The notes under the pieces were generated by a model. That model ran no database searches. It had not been told where the DNA came from and saw nothing but the letters and a program-made list of their open reading frames with translations. Below, one piece after another: positions 19,555 to 29,003 of a DNA stretch of 33,477 nt. Both the position numbers and the translations under genes were made by a program. The stretch is from Herbaspirillum sp. Lineage in GTDB: Bacteria; Pseudomonadota; Gammaproteobacteria; Burkholderiales; Burkholderiaceae_D. The stretch spans positions 1 to 33,477 of the forward strand of contig JAFAMT010000255.1 of NCBI GenBank assembly GCA_019233085.1, given 5' to 3'. Numbering within the stretch: the first letter of the stretch is position 1; each line of letters starts with the position of its first letter.

Positions 19555-19664
19555 AACCGTTCGACCTGAGTAGCGGCTTAGCCGCGTATCGAAGGCTCTC
19601 CTGCGCACCAAGCTAAGGAGCGCCTTCGATACGGCCCTGAAGGGCCTACTCAGTCCGAACGGTT
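19555..19664. repeat. REP/REPIN-like inverted element
   Basis: AACCGTTCGACCTGAGTAG (19555-19573) versus reverse complement of 19646-19664 (17/19); GTATCGAAGGCTCTCCT (19586-19602) versus reverse complement of 19616-19632 (16/17); internal mini-hairpins CGGCTTAGCCG and GGCCCTGAAGGGCC. Confidence 0.75.
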
Positions 19665-19684
19665 TCAAATGGGTTGAAGAGAAC

Positions 19685-19736
19685 TTAAGAAAAATCGCCG
19701 CACCATGAGTAATCTGGGGCGGCGATTCTTTCTTAA
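19685..19736. terminator. Bidirectional terminator-like hairpin between convergent tsaD and plsY
   Basis: TTAAGAAAAATCGCCGC (19685-19701) / GCGGCGATTCTTTCTTAA (19719-19736); GC core flanked by A/T-rich tracts on both sides. Confidence 0.75.
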
Positions 19737-19797
19737 CCGAACGGCACTACCGCTTGAAGCGGCCATTTTTCTTTGGAAGCCAGCAGAAGATCGGACC

Positions 19798-20415
19798 TTA
19801 CTTGGCCGCCTTCTTCTTGTCCCCGATGCGGCTTTCCTTGCCGGCCAGCAAGTTGCCGATATTCTTGCGGTGGCGATAGACCAGCAGCGCGGCCATGGCC
19901 ACCACGGCCAGCAGGATGCCGTCGGTGGTGCCGAACAGCAGGCCGTAGTAGAACGGCGCGAACAGCGCCGCCACCAGGGCTGCCAGCGAGGAATAACGGA
20001 AGGCGAAGGCCACCACCAGCCAGGTCGCCAGCGTAGCCAGGCCCAGCCACACATCCAGCGCCAGCAGGATGCCCAGGGCAGTGGCCACGCCCTTGCCGCC
20101 GACGAAGCGGAAGAACACCGGCCACAGGTGACCCAGGAACACCGCCAGCGTCACCAGGGCGATGCCGGTGTCATCCACGCCATACTGGGGGCCGAACTTC
20201 TGCGCCAGCCACACCGCCAACCAACCCTTGAAGCCATCGCCCAGCAGGGTCAGCACGGCCGCCTTCTTGTTGCCGCTGCGCAGCACGTTGGTGGCGCCGG
20301 GGTTCTTGGAACCGTAGGTGCGCGGATCGGCCAGGCCGAAGATCTTGGACACCACCACCGCGAAGGAGAGCGAGCCGATCAGGTAGGCGGCGATGGCGAA
20401 AAGGATGTTGTACAT
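19798..20415 (-). CDS. plsY: Glycerol-3-phosphate acyltransferase PlsY
   Basis: [60 protein letters not shown]...[15 protein letters not shown]. Confidence 0.96.
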   Translation of the reverse strand: MYNILFAIAAYLIGSLSFAVVVSKIFGLADPRTYGSKNPGATNVLRSGNKKAAVLTLLGDGFKGWLAVWLAQKFGPQYGVDDTGIALVTLAVFLGHLWPVFFRFVGGKGVATALGILLALDVWLGLATLATWLVVAFAFRYSSLAALVAALFAPFYYGLLFGTTDGILLAVVAMAALLVYRHRKNIGNLLAGKESRIGDKKKAAK

Positions 20416-20447
20416 GAATGCGTTCTTTCTCTTGTCTCGGGTTCTTG

Positions 20448-20948
20448 TCAGGCCGGGTCATGCAAGGCGCAGTTGACCGGCTTGGCCGGCAACACCTTGA
20501 GCAGGACAGCGGGGTCGATGCCGACCAGGAAGCCGCGCCGGCCGCCGTTGATATAGATCTTGTCCAGCTCGAGGATGCTGGCCTCGACATAGACCGGCAT
20601 GCTCTTGCGGGTGCCGAAGGGCGAGGTGCCGCCGATCAGGAAACCGGAATGGCGGTTGGCCACCTCCGGCTTGCAGGGCTCGACCGACTTGCAGCCGATC
20701 TGGCGCGCCAGGTTCTTGGTGGAGACCTTGCAGTCGCCGTGCATGAGCACCAGGAGCGGCTTGGCGGCCTCGTCCTGCATCACCAGGGTCTTGACCACGA
20801 CATGCTCTTCCACACCCAGCTCGCGCGAGGACACCGAGGTGCCCCCGTGCTCCTCGTAGTCATACGGGTGCTCGGTGAAGGCGACGCCCTGCTTGCGCAG
20901 GAACTGCGTGGCGGGAGTTTCTGAGATGTGTTCTTTCTTGGCGCTCAT
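20448..20948 (-). CDS. ybaK: YbaK/EbsC-type Cys-tRNA(Pro)/aminoacyl-tRNA deacylase
   Basis: [57 protein letters not shown]...[20 protein letters not shown]; start at 20948. Confidence 0.92.
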   Translation of the reverse strand: MSAKKEHISETPATQFLRKQGVAFTEHPYDYEEHGGTSVSSRELGVEEHVVVKTLVMQDEAAKPLLVLMHGDCKVSTKNLARQIGCKSVEPCKPEVANRHSGFLIGGTSPFGTRKSMPVYVEASILELDKIYINGGRRGFLVGIDPAVLLKVLPAKPVNCALHDPA

Positions 20949-21023
20949 GGCTGTTTTTTCCTGACAGCGGGCTGACCGGCCACACGGGCTGGCGCCGCCA
21001 TGGGCGCACATTATGCCGCAAGA

Positions 21024-21947
21024 TCAACCGCGGGGGTGATGTGCGGCATGCAGTTGCTTCAAGCGCTCGCGCGCCACGTGGGTATAGATCTGGGTGGTGG
21101 AGATATCGGCATGGCCCAGCAGCAGTTGCACCACGCGCAGGTCGGCGCCGTGGTTGAGCAGGTGGGTGGCGAAGGCATGGCGCAGCGTGTGCGGTGACAG
21201 CCGCACCGTGATGCCGGCCTGCAGTGCGTATTTCTTGATCAGGGTCCAGAACATCTGGCGTGTCATCGATCCGCCGCGCGCGGTGACGAACAGCGCATCA
21301 TCGACCTGGCCCTGCAGGATCTGCGCGCGCCCCTGTTCCAGGTAGCGCGTCATCCAGGCCAGGGCCTCCTCACCAAAGGGCAGCAGGCGCGTCTTGTTGC
21401 CCTTGCCGGTCACGCGCAGCACCCCCTCGTTCATGCCGACCTCGATGCCCTTCAACGACACCAGTTCGGACACCCGCAAGCCGCTGGCATACATCAGCTC
21501 GATCATGGCGCGGTCACGCAGGCCCAGCGGCGTGGAGACATCCGGGGCCGCCAGCAGGGCCTCGACCTGGCCTTCGGACAAGGTCTTGGGAAAACGCTGC
21601 GGCTGGCGCGCCGAGCGCAGCTTCAGGCAGGGATCGGCAGCGATGTGGTTCTGCCGCAGCGCCAGCTGGAAGAAGCGCTTGAGGACCGCCAGGCGCCGGT
21701 TGGAGGAGCTGGGCTTGCTCTGCGCATGGCGGGCCGCGAAGTAGTCGTTGAGATCCTCGGCCCGGGTCTCGTAGAGCGAGCGGGCATGCTCCTGGTGCAG
21801 CCAGTGTGCATACAGGGTCATGTCGCGGCGGTAGGCCTCCAGGGTGTTCTTGGACAGGCCATCCTCCAGCCACAGGCTGTCGCAGAATTCATCGATGGCC
21901 TCGCGGCTGGGCGCAGGCGCCTCGATCTTCGGTGTGGTGCGTCCCAT
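21024..21947 (-). CDS. xerD: Site-specific tyrosine recombinase XerD
   Basis: Catalytic Arg '[12 protein letters not shown]', '[42 protein letters not shown]'. ATG at 21947; the track start at 21956 is a TTG overlapping the ogt stop. Confidence 0.95.
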   Translation of the reverse strand: MGRTTPKIEAPAPSREAIDEFCDSLWLEDGLSKNTLEAYRRDMTLYAHWLHQEHARSLYETRAEDLNDYFAARHAQSKPSSSNRRLAVLKRFFQLALRQNHIAADPCLKLRSARQPQRFPKTLSEGQVEALLAAPDVSTPLGLRDRAMIELMYASGLRVSELVSLKGIEVGMNEGVLRVTGKGNKTRLLPFGEEALAWMTRYLEQGRAQILQGQVDDALFVTARGGSMTRQMFWTLIKKYALQAGITVRLSPHTLRHAFATHLLNHGADLRVVQLLLGHADISTTQIYTHVARERLKQLHAAHHPRG

Positions 21948-21952
21948 CGCCG

Positions 21953-22477
21953 TCAATATCCCGTCACGCCCTCGTGGCGCAGCAGCCAGCGCTTGACCTC
22001 CAGGAAGAAGCCATCGGCCTCGTCATGATGCGAGAAGCCTCCCAGTCCGCCGGCGGCCGTGACCCGATGGCAAGGCACCACCAGCGGATGCCAGTTGGCG
22101 CCGCAGGCCTGGCCCACTGCGCGCGGCGCCGAACCGATGCGGCGTGCGACGTCACCATAGGTCAGCACCTGGCCGCTGGGAATGGCTACAATCGCTTGCC
22201 AGACGCGTTTCTGGAAGACGCTACCGACGTCGGCCAGCGGCAGTCGCAGGCGATAGCCGGGATCGGCCAGGTAGCGCTGGATCTGCTTGACCGCGCGCGC
22301 AGCCACGGCATCGGTGGCGTCCTTCTCGGCGTAATGCCGGGGCAGGTAGACCATTTCCTGGACCACGCCCGCCTGGGTGCGGATGCCCATGCCGCCGAAG
22401 GGCGTATGCACCACGGCAGAAAACAGCTCGGTCAGGGGCGAACTGGCTGGACGAGGGGCGGCGCTGCTGGCGGTCAT
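21953..22477 (-). CDS. ogt: Methylated-DNA--[protein]-cysteine S-methyltransferase
   Basis: [29 protein letters not shown]...[27 protein letters not shown] active site. Confidence 0.94.
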   Translation of the reverse strand: MTASSAAPRPASSPLTELFSAVVHTPFGGMGIRTQAGVVQEMVYLPRHYAEKDATDAVAARAVKQIQRYLADPGYRLRLPLADVGSVFQKRVWQAIVAIPSGQVLTYGDVARRIGSAPRAVGQACGANWHPLVVPCHRVTAAGGLGGFSHHDEADGFFLEVKRWLLRHEGVTGY

Positions 22478-22569
22478 GGCGTGGCATTGAGTTTGGGAAC
22501 CCGTATTCTAACTGCGTCACCGCGCCCCGGCCTGGACGCCGCCAGCGCATCATCAAGGAGAGCTGCCAC

Positions 22570-23220
22570 ATGAACAGCCAGTCACGACAGACTGACATCG
22601 ACCACCTCGTGGTCACCGCCCGCACCCTGGCCGAAGGCATGGCCTGGGTGAGCGAACGCCTGGGCGTTTCCATGATGCCGCGCGTGGGCGGCAAGCACAT
22701 CCGCATGGGCACCCACAATGCCCTGCTCTCGCTGGGCCCGGGGGTCTACCTGGAGGTCATTGCCATCGATCCGGCCGCGCCCTCGCCGGGGCGGGCACGC
22801 TGGTTCGGACTGGATCACCAGGCCGCCGATACCAGCCCGCGCCTGGCGCACTGGGTGGTGCGCTGCGACGATATCGAAGCCACCGCGCTGGCCAGCCCGA
22901 TTGCCCCGGGACGGGTGGAAAACATGCGCCGGGCGGGCTTGCGCTGGCTCATCACCGTCGCCCCCGATGGCAGCATGGAATGCGATGGCCTGATGCCCTC
23001 GCTGATCCAGTGGCAGACCCGGCCGCATCCGGCCGCCATCCTGCCCGAGCGCGGTTGCCGGCTGCGCCGGCTGGAACTGAGCCATCCCCGGGGACGGGAA
23101 CTGGCACAGGCATTGCAGGCCATCTACCTGGCTCCGGAACAAGTGAGCGTGCAAGAAGGGGAACAGCCTCGCCTGGTGGCGGTGATCCTCACGCCGGATG
23201 GCGAACGTGTTCTCGGATGA
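22570..23220 (+). CDS. VOC/glyoxalase-like domain protein
   Basis: [59 protein letters not shown]; glyoxalase-like fold motif. Confidence 0.85.
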   Translation: MNSQSRQTDIDHLVVTARTLAEGMAWVSERLGVSMMPRVGGKHIRMGTHNALLSLGPGVYLEVIAIDPAAPSPGRARWFGLDHQAADTSPRLAHWVVRCDDIEATALASPIAPGRVENMRRAGLRWLITVAPDGSMECDGLMPSLIQWQTRPHPAAILPERGCRLRRLELSHPRGRELAQALQAIYLAPEQVSVQEGEQPRLVAVILTPDGERVLG

Positions 23221-23283
23221 CGAGACAACGTTGCAAATAATATAAATCGTATAGAGGGAAAAATCCGCACGGAACCGTGCAAA

Positions 23284-23312
23284 GAAAAAAGGCGCATCCT
23301 CGGATGCGCCTT
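23284..23312 (-). terminator. Terminator, stronger on the minus strand
   Basis: GGCGCATCC-TC-GGATGCGCC; minus-strand reading is followed by TTTTTTCTTT. Adjacent second hairpin GCACGG-AA-CCGTGC at 23267-23280. Confidence 0.8.
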
Positions 23313-23609
23313 CAAATACTCCTGATGCATTCCCGGCTGCTTGGGCAGCTTCAATCGAATGCACGTCTCCTCAGTTTCCCGGTATCGATACCGTTTGTTA
23401 TGCACCACCCGCTTTGTATCCGGTGCCGCCTGCCTGCGCCGCTCCGATGTGTCGGAAAGGCCGCCGGCAATACGCGTAAATCAACAACCCAAAAACCTGT
23501 TCAAAGACTGCCGTATTCGATTGCTGGGCCGGCAAATGAAGCGTGCCGTTTCAGCAAAGTCCGCACTTTAACAGCACTCGTCCCGCTTTCAAAGCACTTT
23601 TTCGGGGCA
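23284..23609 (-). ncRNA. Candidate unannotated RNA (independent sRNA or dctM 3'UTR-derived)
   Basis: Minus-strand TTGTCA (23639-23644), 17-nt spacer, TATGTT (23616-23621), then a strong minus-strand terminator at 23284-23312; no recognizable protein between. Confidence 0.35.
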
Positions 23610-23706
23610 AAAAACAACATACTTTTTAGCAACTTGACTGACAACTAGAGGAGCCGGCACCGGCGTGGTGCGCACCGCCGCAACCGGCTCCAGGAGCCAC
23701 TCCAGA

Positions 23707-24987
23707 TCAGTTGAACACCAGGTTGGGCAGCCACAGCGACAGCCCCGGCCAGTAGGTCACCAGCGCCAGGAAGCCCAGCATGGTCAACAGCCACGGCATG
23801 ACCGCGATGGTCAGCTCGGTGATGCCCATCTTGGTGATGCCCGAGGCCACGTAGAGGTTCAGGCCCACCGGCGGATGGCACATGCCCACTTCCATGTTGA
23901 CCACGATGAGGATGCCGAAGTGCACCGGATCGATGCCCAGCTTCATGGCCACCGGGAAGAGGATGGGCGCCATGATCAGCACGATCGAGGAAGGCTCCAT
24001 CACGTTACCGGCCAACAGCAGCAGCACGTTGACCACCAGCAGGAAGGTGATCGGGCCCAGGCCGGAATCGGTGATCCAGGCGGCCATCGCCTGCGGGATG
24101 TTCTCGCTGGTGACCAGGAAGGAGAACAGCACCGCATTGGTGATGATGTAGAGCAGCATGGCCGACATCGAGGCCGAATCCAGCAGTACCTTGGGGACCT
24201 GGGCCAGGCGCAGGTCCTTGTAGACGAACACCGAGATGAAGAAGGCATACACCGCCGCCATCGCCGCCGCCTCGGTGGGCGTGAACACACCGGTGTAGAT
24301 GCCGCCCATGACGATGATGATCAGGAACAGGCCCCAGCCGCTCTTGCGGAAGGCCACTAGGCGCTCGCCCCAGGTGGCTTTCTTCAGGCGCGGGTAGTTG
24401 TTCTTGCGCGCCAGGAACCAGGTCGTCAAACCCAGCAGGAAGGCCAGCAGCAGCCCCGGCACCACGCCGGCCATGAACAGCTTGCCCACCGAGGTATTGG
24501 TCGAGACCGAATACATCACCATCACGATGGACGGCGGGATCAGGATGCCCAGGGCCCCCGAGGTGGTGATCACCCCGGCGCCGAAACGGTTGGGGAAACC
24601 CTGTCTGACCATGGCCGGCAGGATGATGGAACCGATCGCCACCACGGTCGCCGGGGACGATCCCGAGACCGCCGCAAACAGCGCGCAGGCCATCACGCCG
24701 GCCAGCGCCAGGCCGCCATGCCAGTGCCCCACCATGGAGGTGGCGAAGTTGATCATGCGCCGCGCCACCCCGCCGTGAGTGAGGAAGTTGCCGGCCAGGA
24801 TGAAGAAGGGGATCGCCATGATCTCGAACTTCTCGATGCCGGTGAAGAGCTTGAGCGCCACCGACTGGATCGGCACGTCGGTCATGGTGAAGAGGAAGGT
24901 CAGTACGGTCAGGCCCAGCGAGATCGAGATCGGCATCCCGGTCAGCATCAGGGCAAACAGTAAGACGAAAATGATGGCTGCGTTCAT
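23707..24987 (-). CDS. dctM: TRAP transporter large permease subunit
   Basis: MNAAIIFVLLFALMLTGMPISISLGLTVLTFLF...GSSPATVVAIGSIILPAMVRQGFP...GILIPPSIVMVMY; DctM family. Confidence 0.96.
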   Translation of the reverse strand: MNAAIIFVLLFALMLTGMPISISLGLTVLTFLFTMTDVPIQSVALKLFTGIEKFEIMAIPFFILAGNFLTHGGVARRMINFATSMVGHWHGGLALAGVMACALFAAVSGSSPATVVAIGSIILPAMVRQGFPNRFGAGVITTSGALGILIPPSIVMVMYSVSTNTSVGKLFMAGVVPGLLLAFLLGLTTWFLARKNNYPRLKKATWGERLVAFRKSGWGLFLIIIVMGGIYTGVFTPTEAAAMAAVYAFFISVFVYKDLRLAQVPKVLLDSASMSAMLLYIITNAVLFSFLVTSENIPQAMAAWITDSGLGPITFLLVVNVLLLLAGNVMEPSSIVLIMAPILFPVAMKLGIDPVHFGILIVVNMEVGMCHPPVGLNLYVASGITKMGITELTIAVMPWLLTMLGFLALVTYWPGLSLWLPNLVFN

Positions 24988-25544
24988 GCTTTACCTCCGC
25001 TGGTTTCTTCGTCCAGACCTTCCACATGGGAATGGTCATGCTTGGGCAATGCGCCGGTCTTGTGGAAATTCCACGCGACCTGGAGGAAACGGAAGCACAT
25101 CAGGTAAGACCCCAGCGGCACGGCCAGGTAGACGATCCACATCGGCACTTCCATCACCTCGGAGGTGCTGTCGTGCTGGGCGATGTCATAGACGAACTCG
25201 GCGCCGAAGCTGCCGACGATGCCGGTGAAGAGCGCCCCGGCCAGCAGGCCCAGGATCACGAACCTGTTGCGCCAGGGGGTGTTGAGGCGATTGATCAGCA
25301 CGTCCACGCCGACGTGGATGCCGGTACGCACGCCATAGGCCGCGCCGAACTTGGCCATCCAGACGAACATGTAGATGCACAGCTCCTGGGCCCAGCTCAT
25401 GTTGATCTGGATGAGCTGGTCCTGCAGCCAGGGAATGTCGAGGCCAGATGCGTAGCGATGGACCACGGCCACGAAGATGATGAAGGTGGCTGCGGCCATG
25501 AGGAACGCGATCAGCCACTCTTCCAGGTGGTCGAGTAACTTCAT
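24984..25544 (-). CDS. dctQ: TRAP transporter small permease subunit
   Basis: LEEWLIAFLMAAATFIIFVAVVHRYA...WAQELCIYMFVWMAKFGAAYGVRTGIHVGVDVLI; ATGA overlap with dctM. Confidence 0.94.
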   Translation of the reverse strand: MKLLDHLEEWLIAFLMAAATFIIFVAVVHRYASGLDIPWLQDQLIQINMSWAQELCIYMFVWMAKFGAAYGVRTGIHVGVDVLINRLNTPWRNRFVILGLLAGALFTGIVGSFGAEFVYDIAQHDSTSEVMEVPMWIVYLAVPLGSYLMCFRFLQVAWNFHKTGALPKHDHSHVEGLDEETSGGKA

Positions 25545-25701
25545 AGTGTCTCCTTGCGCCAGGCGGTCGGCACGGACTGCGTGCGGCCGCCAGGCTCCGT
25601 TTTTTCGGATTGTCGTTGTGATTGGGGATATTGCCCGCGCCCGCCGGATGCGCGGGCGAGCGGTATTGCACGCTGCGGTGAAGAGGTGCTACAGGAACGG
25701 A

Positions 25702-26715
25702 TTACTTCTGGCCCAGCGCCGCCGATTCCTTGTTGACGGCGTCGATGAGATCCTTGCCGATGCGGCTGGCCATCTGTTGCTGCACCGGCAGCAGGGCGCG
25801 ACGCCATTCGGCCTTGTCGGCCTCGGTGAGGCGATAGACGGTGGTCTTGCCGGTCTTCTCGACGGCGGCCAGGGCGGCATCGTTCTCTTGCTGGGCGATG
25901 GCGTTGGCGTACTTGGTGGCGTCCTTCATGGCGCCTTCGAGTGCGGTACGGATGTCAGCCGGCAGGCCATCCCAGAACTTCTTGTTGACGATCACCGCAT
26001 AGCCCAGGTAGCCGTGGTTGGAGATGCTCACGTGCTTCTGCACCTCGTGCATCTTCTGGGTATAGAGATTGGAGGGCGGGTTCTCGGTGCCATCGACCAC
26101 GCCGGTCTGCAGGGCCTGGTAGACCTCGGAGAAGGCCAGCACCTGCGGGTTGGCGCCCAGCGCGCGCATCTGTGCATCCAGCACCTTGGAGGACTGGATG
26201 CGCATCTTCAGGCCGCGGAAATCGGCCGGATGATGCAGCGGCTTGTTGGCCGACATCACCTTGAAACCATTGTCCCAATAGGCCAGGCCGGTGATGCCCT
26301 TGGGCTCCAGCTTCTTGAACAGGTCACGACCGATCGGACCTTCGGTGACACGGTACAGCACTTCCTTGGTGGGGAAGATATACGGCAGGTCGAAGACCTC
26401 GAACTCCTTCACGCCCAGCGGGCCGAACTTGGCCAGCGACGGCGCCAGCATCTGCACCGCGCCCAGTTGCAGGGCTTCCAGTTCTTCCTTGTCCTTGTAC
26501 AGGGTGCTGTTGGGATAGACCTCGATCTTCACGCGGCCGTGGGTGGCCTTCTCGGCCAGTTCCTTGAAACGCTCGGCAGCCTTGCCCTTGGGCGTGTCGT
26601 TGGCCACCACGTGGCTGAACTTGATGACGATGGGTTGCTGCGCCATGGCGCTGGTGCTGACGATGGCCGCGACCGGGATGGCGCAACAGGCCAGCAGCAA
26701 GGACTTCAATTTCAT
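25702..26715 (-). CDS. dctP: TRAP transporter substrate-binding protein (DctP family)
   Basis: Signal peptide MKLKSLLLACCAIPVAAIVSTSAMAQQ; PIVIKFSHVVANDTPKGKAAERFKELAEKATHGRVKIEVYPNSTLYKDKEELEALQLG; start at 26715. Confidence 0.95.
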   Translation of the reverse strand: MKLKSLLLACCAIPVAAIVSTSAMAQQPIVIKFSHVVANDTPKGKAAERFKELAEKATHGRVKIEVYPNSTLYKDKEELEALQLGAVQMLAPSLAKFGPLGVKEFEVFDLPYIFPTKEVLYRVTEGPIGRDLFKKLEPKGITGLAYWDNGFKVMSANKPLHHPADFRGLKMRIQSSKVLDAQMRALGANPQVLAFSEVYQALQTGVVDGTENPPSNLYTQKMHEVQKHVSISNHGYLGYAVIVNKKFWDGLPADIRTALEGAMKDATKYANAIAQQENDAALAAVEKTGKTTVYRLTEADKAEWRRALLPVQQQMASRIGKDLIDAVNKESAALGQK

Positions 26716-26828
26716 GGTGTCTCCCCGAGGGTATAAATATCTAAATGATTTATTGATTTTTTTATAGGCCTTGGCGCGGGTCGGATGACGCCCCGGCATT
26801 CTGCATATCTTCACCAAATTGGGGCAAC

Positions 26829-26842
26829 TGTGGATAACCACA
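26829..26842. promoter_or_regulatory. Palindrome TGTGG-ATAA-CCACA in the divergent dctP/dctB intergenic region
   Basis: Perfect 5-bp arms; TGTGGATAA also reads as DnaA-box consensus TTATCCACA on the opposite strand. Confidence 0.35.
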
Positions 26843-26915
26843 ATCCTGTGACCCGGCCCGCGCCGCCAGCACGAGGCTGGCGCAAGCCCACGGCCGCGGC
26901 TACACTGGCGGCGTC

Positions 26916-28940
26916 ATGAAAAGCCCCCCACCCCAGCCCACCGCTCCCCTGGCCACTGCCGCCTCGCTGCTGCAGGCGTCCGGCCGCAAGACGCGGATGC
27001 GCTGGCTCATCCCCTTCCTGCTGCTCTGCCTGTTCGTGGCCACGCTGATCTGGCTGCCGCGCCAGGCGCAACAGATGGAAGCCAGCGAGCGGCTGGAACA
27101 GCTGATCGCCGATTCGCTGTGGGTGGAACAGGCGATCCGCTTCCAGTTGAGCCGCGACGACGAGAGCATGCGCATCATCGGTCGCGAGATCATCAACGGC
27201 CGCCTGCACCAGGACCATTTCCGCAGTCGCCTCAACGCCCTGCTGCGCAACAACCGCGAGTTCTACCGCGTGACCTGGTTCAACGCCGAAGGCCGGCCGG
27301 TGGGCTCCACCGATGACTTCCCCATCACCCGCGCCGATCTCTCGCAGTCCTCGGTGATGACCAGTGAGCGCGCGCGCCAGATGCACCGCCCGCTCTACAG
27401 CCCGCCGGCGGTACCACCAGGCATCGCCGAGCCGATGCTGATGGATTACCACGTGCCGCTGTTTCGCGACAACCACTACATCGGCAGCCTGGTGGCCAGC
27501 TACGCGGTGGCGCGCATCCTGAACGAGATGGTGCCGTGGTGGTTCGCCCAGGACAATGAGATCTCGCTCACCGATACCGATGACAACGTGGTGGCGCGCC
27601 GCGCCTCGGGCGGCCCGGGCCTGAACGTCTACACCCATCGGCGCGAGCTGGAGCTGCCGGGCCTGACGCTGGTGCTCTATACCAATAGCACCAAGAGCGC
27701 TCCCAAGCTCTTGCCCAACCTGCTGGTGGGCTCGGTGATCGTGCTCTCGCTGGGCCTGCTGTGGAGCCTGTGGGCGCTGTGGCGTGACATCAACCGCCGC
27801 ACCAAGGCCGAGGAGGCCCTGCTGAGCGAAGCCAGCTTCCGCGCGGCGATGGAAAATTCGCTCGTCACCGGCATGCGCGCACGTGACCTGGAAGGACGCA
27901 TCACCTACGTCAACCCGGCCTTCTGCAAGATGGTCGGCATCCCCGCCGAGGAACTGGTGGGCAAGGTCCCGCCCATGCCCTACTGGGCGCCGGAGGCCAT
28001 GGATGAATACCAGGAGCGCTTCTCCAATGTCCTGGCCGGACGGGTGACGCCGCAGTTCGAGACCATCTTCCAGCGCCACGGCGGCGAACGTTTCCCGGTG
28101 CTGATCTTCGAGTCGCCGCTGGTGGACCAGCATGGCAAGCAGACCGGCTGGATGGGTTCCATCCTGGATGTCTCCGAGCGCAAGCGCGCCGAAGACCTCA
28201 GCCGGACCCAGGAAGAAAAACTGCAGGCCGGCGCCCGCCTGGCCAGCATGGGCGAGATCGCCTCCACCCTGGCCCATGAGCTGAACCAGCCGCTGGCAGC
28301 CATCTCCAGCTACACCACCGGCGCCCTGAACCTGATGCAGCAGGGCCATGCCGATCCGCAGGCCTTGCAGCCGGCGCTGGAAAAGATCCACGCCCAGGCG
28401 CAGCGTGCCGGCCACGTCATCCGCAGCGTGCACCAGTTTGTCAAGAAGCGGGAGCCGGCGCGCCAGCGCCTGCTGATGCCCCAGCTGATCGACAACATCG
28501 CTCCGCTGATCGAACTGCAGGCCCAGCAATTCTTCGTGGTGCTGCAATTGCAGGTTTCCCCGACCCTGCCGCCGGTGCTGGGCGACCAGGTGCTGCTGGA
28601 ACAGGTGATCCTGAACCTGACCCGCAACGGCATCCAGGCCATGGCGGCGGTGCCCTCGGCGCGCCGCATCCTGCGCGTCACCGCCGAGCTGACCCGCAAT
28701 GACGATGGTGCCGAATCGGTCACCGTCGCGGTCATCGACCAGGGCCACGGCATCAGCGAGGACGTGGCCGCCCGCCTGTTTTCGCCCTTCTTCTCGACCA
28801 AGGCCGAGGGCATGGGCATGGGCCTGAACATCTGCCGCACCACCATCGAATTCCACGGCGGCACGCTCACTTACACCGATAACCCGGCTGGCGGTACAAT
28901 CTTCCGGTTTTCACTACCCGCGCAAAGCGGGGACTCCTAA
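26916..28940 (+). CDS. DctB-like sensor histidine kinase with periplasmic sensor and PAS domain
   Basis: Two TM segments, PAS 'VTGMRARDLEGRITYVNPAFCKMVG', H-box 'EIASTLAHELNQPLAAISSY', ATPase 'LNLTRNGIQAM...GHGISEDVAARLFSPFFSTKAEGMGMGLNICRTTIEFHGG'. Confidence 0.93.
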   Translation: MKSPPPQPTAPLATAASLLQASGRKTRMRWLIPFLLLCLFVATLIWLPRQAQQMEASERLEQLIADSLWVEQAIRFQLSRDDESMRIIGREIINGRLHQDHFRSRLNALLRNNREFYRVTWFNAEGRPVGSTDDFPITRADLSQSSVMTSERARQMHRPLYSPPAVPPGIAEPMLMDYHVPLFRDNHYIGSLVASYAVARILNEMVPWWFAQDNEISLTDTDDNVVARRASGGPGLNVYTHRRELELPGLTLVLYTNSTKSAPKLLPNLLVGSVIVLSLGLLWSLWALWRDINRRTKAEEALLSEASFRAAMENSLVTGMRARDLEGRITYVNPAFCKMVGIPAEELVGKVPPMPYWAPEAMDEYQERFSNVLAGRVTPQFETIFQRHGGERFPVLIFESPLVDQHGKQTGWMGSILDVSERKRAEDLSRTQEEKLQAGARLASMGEIASTLAHELNQPLAAISSYTTGALNLMQQGHADPQALQPALEKIHAQAQRAGHVIRSVHQFVKKREPARQRLLMPQLIDNIAPLIELQAQQFFVVLQLQVSPTLPPVLGDQVLLEQVILNLTRNGIQAMAAVPSARRILRVTAELTRNDDGAESVTVAVIDQGHGISEDVAARLFSPFFSTKAEGMGMGLNICRTTIEFHGGTLTYTDNPAGGTIFRFSLPAQSGDS

Positions 28941-29003
28941 AACAACAGAGACTGCCGCGGCCTGATTGCGGCCCGCCCTCGCGACCCGCTGACCCGCACA
29001 CCG

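Larger units (their letters stand above)
19466..19775. repeat. Imperfect long inverted repeat bracketing most of the tsaD-plsY gap
   Basis: Left arm 19466-19506 CAAGAAAATGGCCGCTTGATGCGTAAAGCCGTTCAGTTAAG; reverse complement of right arm 19732-19775 CAAAGAAAAATGGCCGCTTCAAGCGGTAGTGCCGTTCGGTTAAG; by hand 36 identities, 5 mismatches, 3 gaps. Confidence 0.8.

Noticed and set aside
23650-23691. GGAGCCGG...CCGGCTCC hairpin right after dctM as its terminator
   Set aside because: Strong stem but no T tract on the minus strand directly after it; may be a stabilizing 3' hairpin, not claimed as intrinsic terminator.
26811-28856. 681-aa minus-strand ORF opposite the sensor kinase
   Set aside because: Antisense shadow ORF; the kinase on the plus strand has all expected motifs.
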